Positions 48,851-60,368 of a DNA stretch of 64,000 nucleotides are shown here, piece by piece. The stretch lies in NCBI GenBank assembly GCA_003427395.1, contig BFEA01000286.1, forward strand, positions 1,224,140 to 1,288,139, in the 5' to 3' direction. Origin of the DNA: Chara braunii. Its lineage: Eukaryota; Streptophyta; Charophyceae; Charales; Characeae. Below the pieces are notes generated by a model. That model was not told the origin of the DNA. It did not search any database and was given only the letters and a program-made list of their open reading frames with translations. The position numbers were made by a program, and so were the translations under genes. Position 1 is the first letter of the stretch, and each line of letters opens with the position of its first letter.

Positions 48851-49447
48851 ACACGCGCGTACACGGAACAACACAAAACAAACAACGCGACAACACTCCT
48901 AGTCCCTTAGTAGCCATCCCATAACTTTTCGATGCGGAAATCGGATAGGCGTCGTGCGGGAGACTTAATATAAAACCGCGAGGACGGAGGGCTAACTCAT
49001 ATCGACTCGTAATGCAAACGTACGCAAGCGGTTGCAGTGATGGCGTACTATGTAGTACCCATACTCGTGCGGTCATCGTTAATCTTGAGGGTCGCATTCG
49101 ACACTCAAGTGTCGGCTGACACGCGCCTTGAGGGTTAGTTTCTCGACGCTGGACAATCGCCAAGTGCGGTTGAGAACCACACCCTCTTCTGCACCCTGCG
49201 GAGAGTGGGTGGTACACAGGTTCATACCTGTGGTGGCAATTGTCTCTTATTGCCCTAGAGACCAGCTCCATCATTTAGGGTCTGGGGATAAGTCAAGGGG
49301 TTGGACTTTGACGGTTGCCACATATTACAACGTCCAACTATAACATTCTAAGAAGCAAAGAATAAAAGGGGATCTTTTTTTTTTCTCAAAAACAGAATTT
49401 GTTTAACCCTTACGCACAGTCACAATAGGCAGCGCGACAACACTCAA

Positions 49448-49450
<3 letters not shown>

Positions 49451-49481
<31 letters not shown>
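49451..49481. repeat. (TA)n microsatellite, left arm
   Basis: About 15 TA units; the right arm has (TA)n-(GT)n at the corresponding place (62661-62702). Confidence 0.95.
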
Positions 49482-49483
<2 letters not shown>

Positions 49484-50169
49484 TAAGGGTTATTAATAAC
49501 GGACGATCACTTCTCACAGTCACAGTGGGACTCCTCTCGGGCATATATATATGATCACAGGCAGCCATATCCAAAGTCCGAACTACAAACATATCTGCCA
49601 TCACATCAAAGATCCAACAAAAGTCCACACACTACACGGGGTCAACTTCAACCATTCTCTGCACTCACACCCCTTGCTTTAGCCATACAAGCCCCACTCT
49701 TGGGCAACTCCTCAAAATAAAATACTCAATAATTTCCTTAAATGGTCATTCAAAATAAAGTCCGGGTGAAAACACAACAAAACAGTTCAAATCACAAGGC
49801 TAAAGCCTGTAGTTTGAGTGGCATGATTGGATTGGAGTTGAATCGTAAACCGACGAATCGGCAACTTACTTGTTATCAGTGATAACAGAAGAGGATCCTC
49901 GTAGGATCAGTTGAATCTAAGCCCAAATCCTGAATCAATCGATTAAGAAGACCTGTAACACAAGACAGGTCAATCCCCAAGCTAAACCTATAAGTCCATG
50001 GAGAATAATCCCCATATCACGATCCCACTCAAATCATCCTAATTAACTAAGCCTAAGTCTACCTCTAAGCAAGTGTCAAAAGAAAGGTAGACCCTGGCAT
50101 AATCTCCTCTATACAGAGTGGATCGTCAGAGTCGCCACCTGTCAAAATATAATCTATCTCCTTTAAACT

Positions 50170-50460
50170 AAGAAAGTTTCGGCAGCGCTTCCCGTAGGAA
50201 AAATGCCTTTCCAGAATTTATATCAGCCCGAATATGAAAATAGAAATAGCCTTTAACTTTAACAAAGTCCAATTTTGTCTAGCTCCCTGAATTAACAAAA
50301 ATTTGGGCAGCACTCCCTTTAGAAAGGGAGACTTTCCATATTTTTACTAAGCCATATATGAACTTTAGACAAGTTAAACTTTGAAAAGTCAAAAAGTTAA
50401 CTAACTCCTTGGATTTGCAGAAATTTCGGCAGCGCTTCCCGTAGAGAAAGTAGCTTACCA
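50170..50460. repeat. Hairpin tandem repeat H1, left arm, three units of about 124 bp
   Basis: Units at about 50176, 50302 and 50424 each have AAATTT(C/G)GGCAGC(G/A)CT followed by a stem. The middle unit has the perfect hairpin CTCCCTTT-AG-AAAGGGAG (50313-50330). These correspond to the five units at 61.43-61.96 kb on the other arm, where the stem sequence differs from unit to unit. Confidence 0.85.
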
Positions 50461-50766
50461 AAATTTATACAAAGCCAAGTATAATAAATGAGATAAGAAA
50501 ATGCAAAAATCAACCTAAGTAAAAAAAAACTATCACAGAAAATGCAGGAATTGAATCTAACTCCTATCGCTCTAGCACGTGGCGAACCTCTAAAGCAACT
50601 ACCTGTCAAGCTGAAACTCAGACTAAGTAGTAATCTTACTCAGTCTCATGCAGGCCAAACCACAAAGGTAAGTACTATCACCAACCCCAAGATCTATCTT
50701 GGCAAACAATAGTTCATGGTCTTTCAATAATTTATTCCTTCATACCCAACTTACATAGGGCATTGA

Positions 50767-51585
50767 GTTAGGTCATTCATCTTAGACACAATGCCAACTT
50801 TTTGCCTTAGTTATACACGAACAAGTCGCACAACTACTTTTCTTTTTATGGGCATATGACTAAGTCATTCGTCTTAAAAACAATGCTTAGTCGTCATTAT
50901 CTGTTTAAATAGCCAAGTTATATATGATTCTCTGAACTTAATTTTCAAACATGAACGTAGGACTGAGTCATTCGCCTTAGAAACAATGGTCAACCGGCCC
51001 AAGTTACCTTCAATTATAGCTCTTAGTTATACTCTCTTAACTTGTGATAAAGCTATAGTAAGATCATTCGTCTTAGAAACAATGTCTGACTAATCTTGTT
51101 CTTATAAACATATAAGTATAGAAATATAGAAAGTCTTATTTCTTTGTTCACGTTATAGTTCTGTGGCCTCAGACTTAGACCATTCATCTTAGAAATAATG
51201 TCTAGTCCTTTGGCCTGAGCCTCCCTCATAATAAACCAATAAAAAAAAGTTGAGTCATTCATCTTAAAAACAATGCTCAACCCCTTTTTTCTCAGCACAT
51301 AAAAAAAGCAGAGTACCCTGGGTCAAGACCCAGAGACTGTTCAAAAACCACCCAAAATAAACAGCGATCAGACCATTCATCTTATAAACAATGTCTGACC
51401 CTCAAAATTCAAGCAATCGATACCCCTCAAAATAAGTAACCAGACCATTCATCTTACAAACAATTCCTGACACAATTAAATATAAACAGCGACCAAGCCA
51501 TTCGTCTTATAAACAATGCTTGACCCTTCAGAAAACAGAACAAAACACAATAGTCAGACCATTCATCTTAGAAAAAATGCCTGAC
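50767..51585. repeat. Hairpin array A: ten units with conserved loop and variable paired stems
   Basis: Ten units share the loop CATTCATCTTAGAAACAATG (with minor variants) but have different stems. Clear cases are GACTAAG/CTTAGTC (50858-50892), GTTGAG/CTCAAC (51249-51281), TCAGAC/GTCTGA (51368-51398), CAAGC/GCTTG (51491-51526) and GTCAG/CTGAC (51553-51585). GACTTAGAC/GTCTAGTC (51172-51207) pairs with one bulge. Units at 50767, 50961, 51057 and 51440 pair only partly. Units are separated by roughly 30-120 bp of dissimilar sequence. CATT and AATG at the loop ends can extend the stem. Confidence 0.92.
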
Positions 51586-51829
51586 CCTATAAGACTCATT
51601 TAGATACAAGCAAAATTATCTTCCTCCCAACCTTCCCCCTGACGCAACCCTTTGTTACAATCTGCTTTCAGACAGACAGACAAAATAAAAACTGCCATTA
51701 TACATACATTCCTTTGCTTAATCTGATTTGAGTCATGAAAATCAAACTAAAGTCAAAGTAGGGCTGCATACAATACACTCAGTCAAAACGCAACAGGAAA
51801 TGCAAATACGGGTTATACTTGGGTTTATA

Positions 51830-52150
51830 GAAGGAAAGCACTGGTTACCTTTCAGTTCCCTGCCTCCAGAACTCCTCCTAAGTTCTGGCAGGGCTCCCGC
51901 AATTGGTGGACAGACTCCCCACATAGTCTTGTTGCGGTCCTACGGGTTGCAATCCCGCTTGCCGCCTTCCTCTCAGAACCAACAAACTAGGCTTACAGTA
52001 AGAAGGGCAGAATGAAGAAACATTTAGTCTCTTAGATCCAAGAAAGGTGCATTTTGACTCGAGCGAGAGGGTCTTGGTTCCTTCACTCGCCTGAGGACCC
52101 CGCAATGATGGCCAGGAAACGCAGTAATCACTTGGTCGAACTGAAGTCAA
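51830..52150 (+). repeat. Conserved block after array A, with hairpin H3
   Basis: This block (GGTTACC, TCAGTTCCCTGCCTCCAGA, GACTCCCCACA, GGTCCTACGGGTTGCAATCC, GCAATGATGGCCA) occurs three times: here, at 52940-53230 and inverted at 59860-60120. It contains hairpin CCAGAACT...AGTTCTGG (51866-51888). The other copies have GAGCCT...AGGCTC (52963-52979) and GGAACCT...AGGTTCTGG (60080-60100), so the paired positions vary together. Confidence 0.9.
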
Positions 52151-52159
52151 ACGTCAACC

Positions 52160-53250
52160 GTTGACCCCCCGATGACCCTTCTAGTCACAGCTTTATAAAT
52201 AGGATAGGATAAAATATAGCCAAAATTTAACTTTTGGGTTCCAACATGTGCGAGGCTTTGGGCCAGACCGTCCAATTTTATGAAACATATCTTGTCCTCT
52301 GCCAGGTTCGTTTCTCTCTGATCCACTGTGTGCGGCATGAGCCCAAGGCCGTCCAATCTTATGGACATGCCCTGCCCTCAGCGAAAATTAATCCCTCAGA
52401 ATGAAACAGGAAGGGGCTGAGCCGTCCAATCTTATGGACTTGCCTCAGGCTCCCTCGACCAAAGACAAGGGAAACAGGACAAAACCCCAACCAAACATGG
52501 CAACCAAACCCTCCAATCTTATGGTACAGATTTGGCCCCCTGAAAAGTCAATCACAGTCAGACCCTCATAATTCAGAGCAATCAGACCGTCCAATCTTAT
52601 GAAACTGGTCCGACTCTCCATGCAATTCAAAAATAAACACATCCGTCAGGCCGTCCAATCTTATGGAACTGGTCTGACCCCATAGGACCCTGCCAGCCTC
52701 AGGCAAAACCACCTTTCAGCCACCCTTCCTCCACATGCAAACCCTTTTCTTAAACAAATCTGCTTTCAGACAATCAACAACACTGACTGCGATTGCACAC
52801 ACATTCCTTTATTTAGCCTGACTTGTATCCTGCCAATCAATCCAAAGTCAAAATTGGGGTGCACGCGGTATACTCAGTCAAACATAGGAAAACGTACAGG
52901 TAGGGGTTATACCAGGGTATATAGAGGAGACACAATGGTTACCTGTCAGTTCCCTGCCTCCAGAGCCTCGCCTAGGCTCCGACAGAGCTCCCGCAATTGG
53001 TGGGATGATTCCCCACAGAGTCTTGCTGCGGTCCTACGGGTTGCAATCCCGCCTGCCGCCTTCCTTTCAAAACCAGGAGACCAGACTTAGAGTAAGAAAG
53101 GCAGGAATAGAAAGTTTGAGTCGCTCAGATACAAGGAGGGTGCTCTCAGACTCGCGTGAGAGGGCCTTGCTACCTTGACACGCCTAAGGGCCCCGCAATG
53201 ATGGCCAAATAGTAACAGCTTGGTCATCCCCTGAAGTCAGACTGTTGCAG
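52160..53250 (+). repeat. Second unit of array plus conserved block (array B unit)
   Basis: The stretch repeats the layout of 50.7-52.15 kb: a hairpin array (B) followed by AATCTGCTTTCAGACA, ACATTCCTTT and the conserved block ending with GCAATGATGGCCA. It is a diverged direct copy with a different loop family. Confidence 0.88.
52260..52678. repeat. Hairpin array B: six units with conserved loop GTCCAATCTTATGGAACT
   Basis: Units lie at about 52260, 52346, 52417, 52504, 52582 and 52645. Stems differ: CTGAG/CTCAG (52417-52448), CCAAA/TTTGG (52504-52535), TCAGACC/GGTCCGA (one mismatch, 52582-52613) and GTCAGGCC/GGTCTGAC (one G-T wobble, 52645-52678). The first two pair only partly. The loop core AATCTTATGG resembles AAACTTATGG of array C more than array A. 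Confidence 0.9.
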
Positions 53251-55260
53251 TCAACCCTCTGCCAACCTCCTAAACGGCAGCACCAACCTCCCTCGCCACT
53301 GTTCCACCGAGCTGCAGCAGCAGCCTCCTTTCTCAAATCCAGGTACGGGCTCTCACTCCATCCTCCTTGTCTCTCTCCCTCTAAGCCAGCCCGTCTCCAG
53401 TACCTCCTATGGCCGACTGTGTCACACCGAGACGCCGCTCACCAGACTTAGCAGCAGCATAGTCACCCCATGCTATCACAACAAACAGCGGATGATGCCA
53501 AAGCTCGCGGCAGACGTAATCACCATTATAGCATAACCGCCAACCAGCAATACAGCCGATCACACAGGCAGCCTGCCACCCTTCCCGCCAGCTCCTGCTA
53601 TTAACTCGTGTACAACTTGGCGTTGTAGCTCAACTTTTTGGCTCGACCGACGTAGCTGGTTCTGCCTCGTAGCCCAGCCTGCTGCTCCTGCTCCTCCTTC
53701 ACGGCCGACCCTGGCGCCCTTCCGGCGGGTGGGCAACGCAGCATCCCGCGGGTAAGTCTCTAACCTTTGCAGCCTGCTCCTCGCTGCTTCCTCCGTGGGC
53801 GCCTCTCTCGCTCTCAACTGTCCCCCATCCGGAGCATCCGACTGCCCCTTCCCTTAGGATAGGCAATGCCCCGATCCCCAGGTAAGTCTCCCTCTTCACC
53901 GCTTACCTGCAACTCCCCTACAGCAGTTATGGTCGAAATCGAATGAATCTTCCGCTAAAACGCGGATAATTCATTCACACTTCGAACTGTCTTCCCCCGC
54001 ACAGCCTATATCCACCCTCCGCCATCTCCCACGCAGTAGTTTTCGGTAGTAGCTCGCCCTCTACTAACTTTTTCACCAAACTAACACTGCCATCGGATTC
54101 GCCTTAACCAAAAACCCCACTCAGTGCTTTTCCTCGCTCGTTTTGATCAAGAAACGAGCGGGATACAACCTCTCCCGTTTTCTCCTTTTCACTTGTTTCT
54201 GAATGCACCTAGCGCGAAACCGCGTCTAGGTTCATTCACATTTCTTCCCTTCATGCCAGCTCCTCTCCGACACTACCGAGCAGCACCTTCCTTACTAATC
54301 TTCTATTCCACTAACCTTTCTTCCATTCTGTCTTCAGATTCGGGGTCGCCCACCCCGAAATCCCCCACTTCATGTCTTCCCCGGCCTGATTCTGTTCAGA
54401 AAAGGGCGGCCTCCTTACTTTTCTACTTCCCCTCCTTCTTCATTCCCGCCATATCCCGGCGCAGTGAAGTTCTCTACTAACACCAATTCTACACACTCCC
54501 CTCTAAAACTGACTTCACCAACGCCTTCGCCCTGTCTAAAAACCCCCATCTACTATCTTTCCCGGCTCGATCCCGTCAGGAATCGAGCGTGCTACCCGTC
54601 TTTCCCGTCCGCCATAGCTTTTGCGCAACCATCTTCTCTCCGGCCGCCTATTCTACTAACTTGCTAACTAATCTAACCTCCTAATCATGCTCGCCCGGGG
54701 TCAAAACCCCCGGATCGTCTCTCTCCTTCCCCAAATCCGCCCCCAATCAACAGCTCGCCTACTTCCCTGCTGCGCCCGACCTACTACTCCGCCATCCTCA
54801 TTTCCAAATGTACCTGGAGGGATTCCCCGTCCAAATACATCTGCCCGTCTTTGCCCCTTCGCCCTGCCTCGTCCTGCTGGCGCCCGTCGTCACTGTGCCT
54901 CGCTGCAGCGCTCAGCTGCTCCGCCCGTTGCTGCGCATGGCTGCCTCAACCCCCGTCACTCTGCTGCGGCTCGGTGCTGCGCTGCCCAGCCTTAAGGCAC
55001 GTTGCCTGTCGACCCTTCTGCCGCAGCACCCGGTACCGCCACCCGTCCGGGTTCGTCTGCCCGAGCTGGTCTCACTGTGTTGGCGCCCGACACTCCGCTT
55101 TTGCTCTGCCCGCTGCTGTCAAACGCCCCGCCACTGTCGGCCGCTACCCGCCCCTATCGGTCGCTACCCGACCAGCCCCGCCTCCCGTCACTCAGTAATA
55201 CACCCCCGGCCTCGATGATGACGAAACTGGCGAAGGAGGAAAACAAAATGTGCGGCTCCT
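53251..55260 (+). repeat. C-rich hairpin-cassette region, copy 1
   Basis: Degenerate units of roughly 150-190 bp recur, with words CTACTAACTT, CACCATCG-type, CCGCCATAGC and TTCATTCACA. Several units carry a strong hairpin with its own stem: CGCTCGTTT...AAACGAGCG (54135-54160), ACCTAGCGCG...CGCGTCTAGGT (54207-54231) and GCTCGAT...ATCGAGC (54565-54588). Donor-like CAGGTAAGT occurs at about 53880. Open frames are Pro/Ser/Arg-rich and unrecognised. Confidence 0.75.
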
Positions 55261-56350
55261 CCTCCGCCTCATACTTTCCTTACTGAGTGCGGGGCCGTGC
55301 TAACCCCCTCTGTATCGTTCCAATTCTAACGGATGTCCCGAAGGACTAAATCGGGGCAATGCCCCCAAAGGTCACTCGGCCCCTGCACCGGGCCTACCGC
55401 TGGCAGGTAAGGACCGCCGTTTTGCGGGCCTGGGGATCTGGCCTTTGCCCCGTCACGACTTCCCCATCTGGACCTGACACGGCTGTAATCCAGCAGTTCG
55501 TACGTGTGCCCACTAAGCTAAACTCTTGGGTCTGATGCCAGACCCGGATGAAACCCGAGTAAGGGAAAAGGCACTAAAAGACCCGGATAAAAATTAAAAT
55601 AATAAAAAAACTAAGAAAACTGACGGGGACGCTTCTTTTGCCTTGCGAAACGGGCCTGCAATCGGACTCCCCCTACAAAAACTAAGGGAGATAGTCCAGT
55701 GGGACCCTCAATCCCTCAGTTTCTCCTCTGCTTGCGCTTGTGTCATCACCCCTTGGCCTCGATCCCTGTCCCTCTGTCATGAAGCTCCAATGCCGTAACC
55801 TATAAGACTAAGCCCAAGCCTGGGATAAACTGTGCGAAGGCCAATATAAGATGATGCAGCGCAGTGCCTAGGCCCGAAAAACAGCCTGGGCATCGTCCCC
55901 GCCTGCACCCAAAACCGCGGCGGCTAAGTATTCGCGTCGGCCTACCCGAACCGTGCCGTAGCCACCCCCGCGCGCCATCCTACGCCGCCCCATTTACCGC
56001 ACAAGGTCGCACCGTCGTTGTCGATGTCGTCGTTCTCGCACGTGCGCTCGCCTCGGTCAAGAAAGAATATCCTAAATTCCTATTTAATAATAAATAAATA
56101 AAAATAAAACAAAGTTAAACCGACTGGCGTCCGCGCCGGCTTTATAATCAACAGTTAAGGAAAGAATCATGCGCGCCTTAAACCTGCGCGCCCACGCACT
56201 CTCTATTGTGGTCAACCACCCAGTCAACGTAATCACAGACGCAGCCGCGCCTAGCGCGGCATACTTAAACTTTAAACCAACTATTTTCTGTCACTTACAA
56301 AAACCAGGGCGGATACCCTTGTAAGGGTATTCGCACCGACATTGCCCCCT
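55261..56350 (+). repeat. Structured module M, plus orientation, copy 1
   Basis: This matches the reverse complement of 45.17-46.0 kb: GGCCTCGATCC, CTATAAGACTAAGCCCAAGCC, CATGCGCGCCTTAA, AGGGCGGATACCCTTG and GGGTATTCGCACCGAC. Its end (about 56100-56350) is repeated at 58975-59200. The CCCTTGTAAGGG palindrome is kept in both plus copies. On the minus strand about 55480-55540 reads TTTAGCTTAGTGGGCACAC, tRNA box A-like. Confidence 0.8.
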
Positions 56351-58240
56351 CGCTGCCCCGCTCCCTCACCCCACTTCACACAGTTGAACAGTAAGGCGTT
56401 GCCTGATGGCATGTTCCCTCATGCCGATTTGATAAGGCAGATTTCTGCCCTGGCCAGGTATGTGCCCCGCATCCACTTCTTCTCCTCTATCCTCTCTCTT
56501 TCTTCCACGTAATCCAATACGCAAGTGGATAACGCAGATCTGGACACAACGAATACCATTATGGCCAGCAAAACAAACCTCCTCAGCTACAGATTTTTGT
56601 AAACAGCAACTCAGGTAAGTTCGATCTCTATCTTTCCTTACTCGTACGCATACGCTCTGGGCTACTAACTTCGGTAGGGGCATGCACTTGGCCACTATTA
56701 TGGTCAGGATTAGGATATCAAGAGGAAAAGGCGGGCTATACCTCCTGCAGGCCAACTGCGGATGGAACGCAGACTTCGAGCTAAGCAACAAGGATATCGT
56801 GACGGGTATCGTCGGAACCCACACTACCTACAGGGTGAAGATGGGCGCCAGGAGTAGCGCATCCGGCTAATCGCAACTATCCCGCTCTTGCAGTCTACAA
56901 GGTAAGTTCTGTTTCTCTGCCTCTCTCTCTCTCTCTTTCTCCCTCTCTGATTACATGAGCGGAGTTACGGCGAGCCCTTCGCTAAGACGCAGAAGGACAG
57001 ACTGACGCCACAAAAATCATCAACAGTGAACAAAATGACTATGAACCTACCACTAAAAACCCGGCCAAAAGCATTCGGCGTTTTTTCGTTTTTACCTCTA
57101 GCGCAGCCTATTCTTCGGCAAACTCCTAACTTACTAACCTGTCACTAAAACTAACACTACCATCGACGTCGCCCTACCCCCAAACTATGAATTCACTACC
57201 ATCGACGTCGCCCTGCCCCCAAACTATGAATTCACTACCATCGACGTCGCCCTGCCCCCAAACTATGAATTCAACTTTTACTTCGCCGCAATCCATTCGG
57301 AAACGCACGAAATATGCGTTTCCCACGTCACCCCCATTTTTTTCCGCCATAGCCCCGTGCTCAACTTTTTCTTTTTAACTCCTATTCTACTAGTTTCCTC
57401 CCTAATCTGGCTTCACAATCATTCCCCCCGGCCTAAACCCCCCGGAACAGATCTTGGTTCGTCAAAAACGGTCAAGAAATGACCGACTTATCCCATTTTC
57501 ACTCTTCCTCTTCGTCGCTCTCCGCCATCATTCTGCGCACCTTCTTTCTTTACCCCTCCATATCTACTAACTTTTGGCAGAAACTAACTTCGTCATTCAC
57601 CTTGCAGCCCTTCGAAATGCCAGATTCGACTCTTTCCCCGCCCATTTTCATCGAGGATCGGGCGGGTTTTACGTTTTATACTTCCTCCTACTCCTACTCG
57701 CTCCGCCATAGCTCCGCGCAGCCCGTTCTCTCTCTACCTCCCACTACAAGCCGCCATTTGCCAATCCGCCTCCTTCATTGGGTTCGCCTGGCCATAAACC
57801 CCTGTCTAGCATCTTCCCCCGCTGAAATCGCCCTCCATACGAGCACATACTAACCTCTTTCCTTCTCCGCCACCCCACCTCTTTTTTGCATGCACCCGGC
57901 GCGGTTCGTCGGCCAGGTTCATCCGCCTTCCCCTTTTTTTTTTTGCTTTCGAGCTCCCTTCTTCCTTTTGCGCCGGCTACCTCTCACTTCAGTTCCGCTG
58001 CCTATCTCCTCCCCGACCGACCACTCCGCTTTCGTTCCCTCAGCCCCCCGTTATCCTCGTCTCTGGCCTGTATGCATCTGGCACAATTCCACGCCCGGGT
58101 TCATCCTCCTTGCATACCTGCTCCTCGGCTGCCCGTTGCGCAATCGCTCCGCCCCGCTGCTGCCTAATACTGGCCGGTCGGACCGTGCCTCTCCGCTTTT
58201 GTTACCTTAGCGCCGAGCTGCAACGATACGACCGAGCGTG
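56351..58240 (+). repeat. C-rich hairpin-cassette region, copy 2
   Basis: This repeats the layout of 53.3-55.3 kb. Hairpins include GGAAACGC...GCGTTTCC (57299-57323), CGGTCA...TGACCG (57469-57485) and CCGCCC...GGGCGG (57638-57665). A 39-bp tandem repeat (CCATCGACGTCGCCCT, CCCAAACTATGAATTCACTA) occurs about three times at 57158-57270. Donor-like AGGTAAGTT words lie at about 56614 and 56902. No gene is recognised. Confidence 0.75.
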
Positions 58241-59205
58241 TCTGCCGGTCGAGGCGAACAACACCCGACGATCCCAGAAGTGGGTATCCGTTAAGGGGGG
58301 GCGGTAACTTGCCTGCCGTATCGGGCCGCCCGACAGCGAAACAACGCAGAGGGGTACAACAGGGGAATGCAGCCCTGCCACGAGCCTATAGCGTTGACCC
58401 AAGGGGCGGCGGTCCCGGTGCAGATTTCCATGGCCGTAGTGAAACTCTCAAGGCCGACGTGGGGAGAAGTCCCATGGGCGCCGTTGCGTCCCCTCAAGCG
58501 CTGCCGCGGCCTCCCCCTTGTTGTCCTCGACCCGACCCCAGTCTAACTTAGGATACCGGTCTTCGGGCCCCTTCGGCATGCCTGTACCGACTCCTTATGC
58601 ACGTGGAAATCCGTGGCCCCCGCACCAAAACGGAAGGGACACAGGAATTCCGCCTACACCCCAAACGCGCAGGAACCCGAGCTCGGGTCCGTTTCCCATT
58701 AGTCTAGCGGTGTACCAACCGAACCGGCCCCGTCGGTCTTAAAACCGATCATTAGCAAAGACAAAAATTAATACTAAAACTAAAATTGAAAAAAAAAAAA
58801 AACGGAATGCGAAAACTAAACAAAACCCAGGCCGTCGCCCCTCCAGCCTTCGATGCCGCGCACCCCGTCTATCATGCAGAAGTCTCATCGCCGATCAAAC
58901 ATACCAATCCAAAGAAAAACATCCTCTAACCTTAGTTTAACCAAAGATAGTAAGTAGTAATAATAATACAAAGCGGCCGGCATCCGTGCCAGCTCTACTA
59001 TCATCAACAAATAAAACGATCACGCGCACGTCAAAGATCCGCGCGCCCGCACACTCCCTATTCTACTCAACCATCAGCCATATAGACAACGAACACTGCC
59101 GCGACCCGCGCGATATATTCAAACTTTAAACTAAACTCATTTTCTGTCGCTTGCAAAAACCAAGGCAGATACCCTTGTAAGGGTATTCGCACCGACAACG
59201 TATAC
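58241..59205 (+). repeat. Structured module M, plus orientation, copy 2
   Basis: A diverged copy of 55.26-56.35 kb, best conserved at its end (GCGCGCCCGCACACTCCCTAT, ACTTTAAACTAAACTCATTT, ATACCCTTGTAAGGGTATTC). About 58695-58715 (TTAGTCTAGCGGTGTACC) is tRNA box A-like. No gene is recognised. Confidence 0.7.
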
Positions 59206-59299
59206 CTGCACATGAGGCAACAATGGGGAGAGTGAGGGGGGGTATGTGGGGGAAGGAGGCACGCACTTGGAGAGTGGAGGTGGTCTGCCATGGTAGCAG

Positions 59300-59800
59300 C
59301 CTTCGAACTGGACCCTCTGAGCGGTCATCACCCTACAGGATTGGCACCTGCAGTTGCTGCTGACTGTGGCTGGCTGCTGCACATTGCTCCATACTGCTTC
59401 GTACTGCGGGCATACCACTACTGTTTGTGGCAGGTTGCTGCAAGGCGCACGATCTGTTGCTGCATATTATGTACGAAAGGCTACTGCTCCTTTGCTGTCT
59501 AGTGATTGGTCGTTGTATACTGCGGCTGTTGTTGCTGGTCACCGCTATATGCTACTGCTGGTGACTATTGCTGCTGGTCACCGCTATATGCTGCTGCTGG
59601 TGACTATTGCTGCTGCTGATAACTGTCGCTGCCGCTGGTGACTGCGGCTGTTGCTGATGACCACCGCTGAGTATTGTTGCTGCATCTAAGGACTGTTACA
59701 GGCTGTTGTGCGGCTATGGTTAGGCTAAGGAGAGGTGTTGAGGCTTGGGGAGGGGACCAGACTAGACAAATAGGGGGTTAGTGCTGCGATTTGGGAGATC
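59300..59800 (+). repeat. CTG-rich repeat region
   Basis: Trinucleotide-like CTG/TGC words dominate. A unit GGTCACCGCTATATGCT(A/G)C plus TGCTGGTGACTATTGCT is tandemly duplicated at about 59539-59615, and GGTCACC pairs with GGTGACT within it. The plus-strand 47.74-48.06 kb region has a similar composition. No gene is recognised. Confidence 0.75.
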
Positions 59801-60368
59801 GTAAGGGGATTGATTTTGGCAGTCGAGTTCAGACGAGGACCAAGCTGGTACTATTTGGCCATCATTGTGGGGCCCTCAGGCGAATAAAGGTATCAAGGCC
59901 CTCTCTGAGAGTTGAGTTGCCCCCTTCTTATATCTCGAGAGTCTGAAACTCCTATCTTCTGCCTTTCTTACTCTAAGTTTAATCCAGTTCTGGGAGGAAG
60001 GCGGCAGGCGGGATTGCAATCCATAGGACCGCAACAAGACTCTGTGGGGAGTCAGTCCACCGATTGCGGGAGCTTTGCCGGAACCTAGGCGAGGTTCTGG
60101 AGGCAGGGAACCATCAGGTAATCCATCTCTATCTGTATAACCCACTACACCCATGTTTGCATATTCCCCTGTAGTCTGATTGGCGTATGCATGTGTGGCC
60201 CTATGATTTTGTTTTTTCTTCAGGACATAACCAGACTAAGCAAAGGAACGCATGTATAATGTCAATTTCAGTTTCACTGTCTGACTGAAAGCAGATTGTG
60301 GGGTTGCATTTGGGGGAAGGATGAGAGAAAGGCTGTTTTGCATGAAGTTTGACTGGGTCAATTAAAGG

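Larger units (their letters stand above)
48300..52160. repeat. Left arm of a very large imperfect inverted repeat
   Basis: Read forward, this arm matches the reverse complement of 59.80-63.56 kb in the same order of blocks. These include the outer block TTGGGGGGCTGAGGTCCC, the GACACTCAAGTGTC palindrome (about 49100), a TA microsatellite (49451-49481), CACTACACGGxGTCAAC and a TTATCAGTGATAA palindrome. Next come AACACAAGACAGG(T/C)CAATCCC, the GGCAGCGCTTCCC hairpin repeats, hairpin array A, and the inner block GACTCCCCACA...GGTTGCAATCCCGC. The outer 550 bp appear about 85% identical by eye. No coding region is recognised. Confidence 0.9.

Noticed and set aside
49870-49890. TTATCAGTGATAA palindrome resembling the core of the bacterial tet operator
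   Set aside because: It lies in a eukaryotic repeat present on both arms, lacks the outer operator bases, and no tet gene is present; the match is coincidental.
50767-51585. CRISPR-like reading of hairpin array A (repeats with spacers)
   Set aside because: The repeats are short loops with variable flanks, spacing is irregular (about 30-120 bp), there are no cas genes, and the context is eukaryotic.
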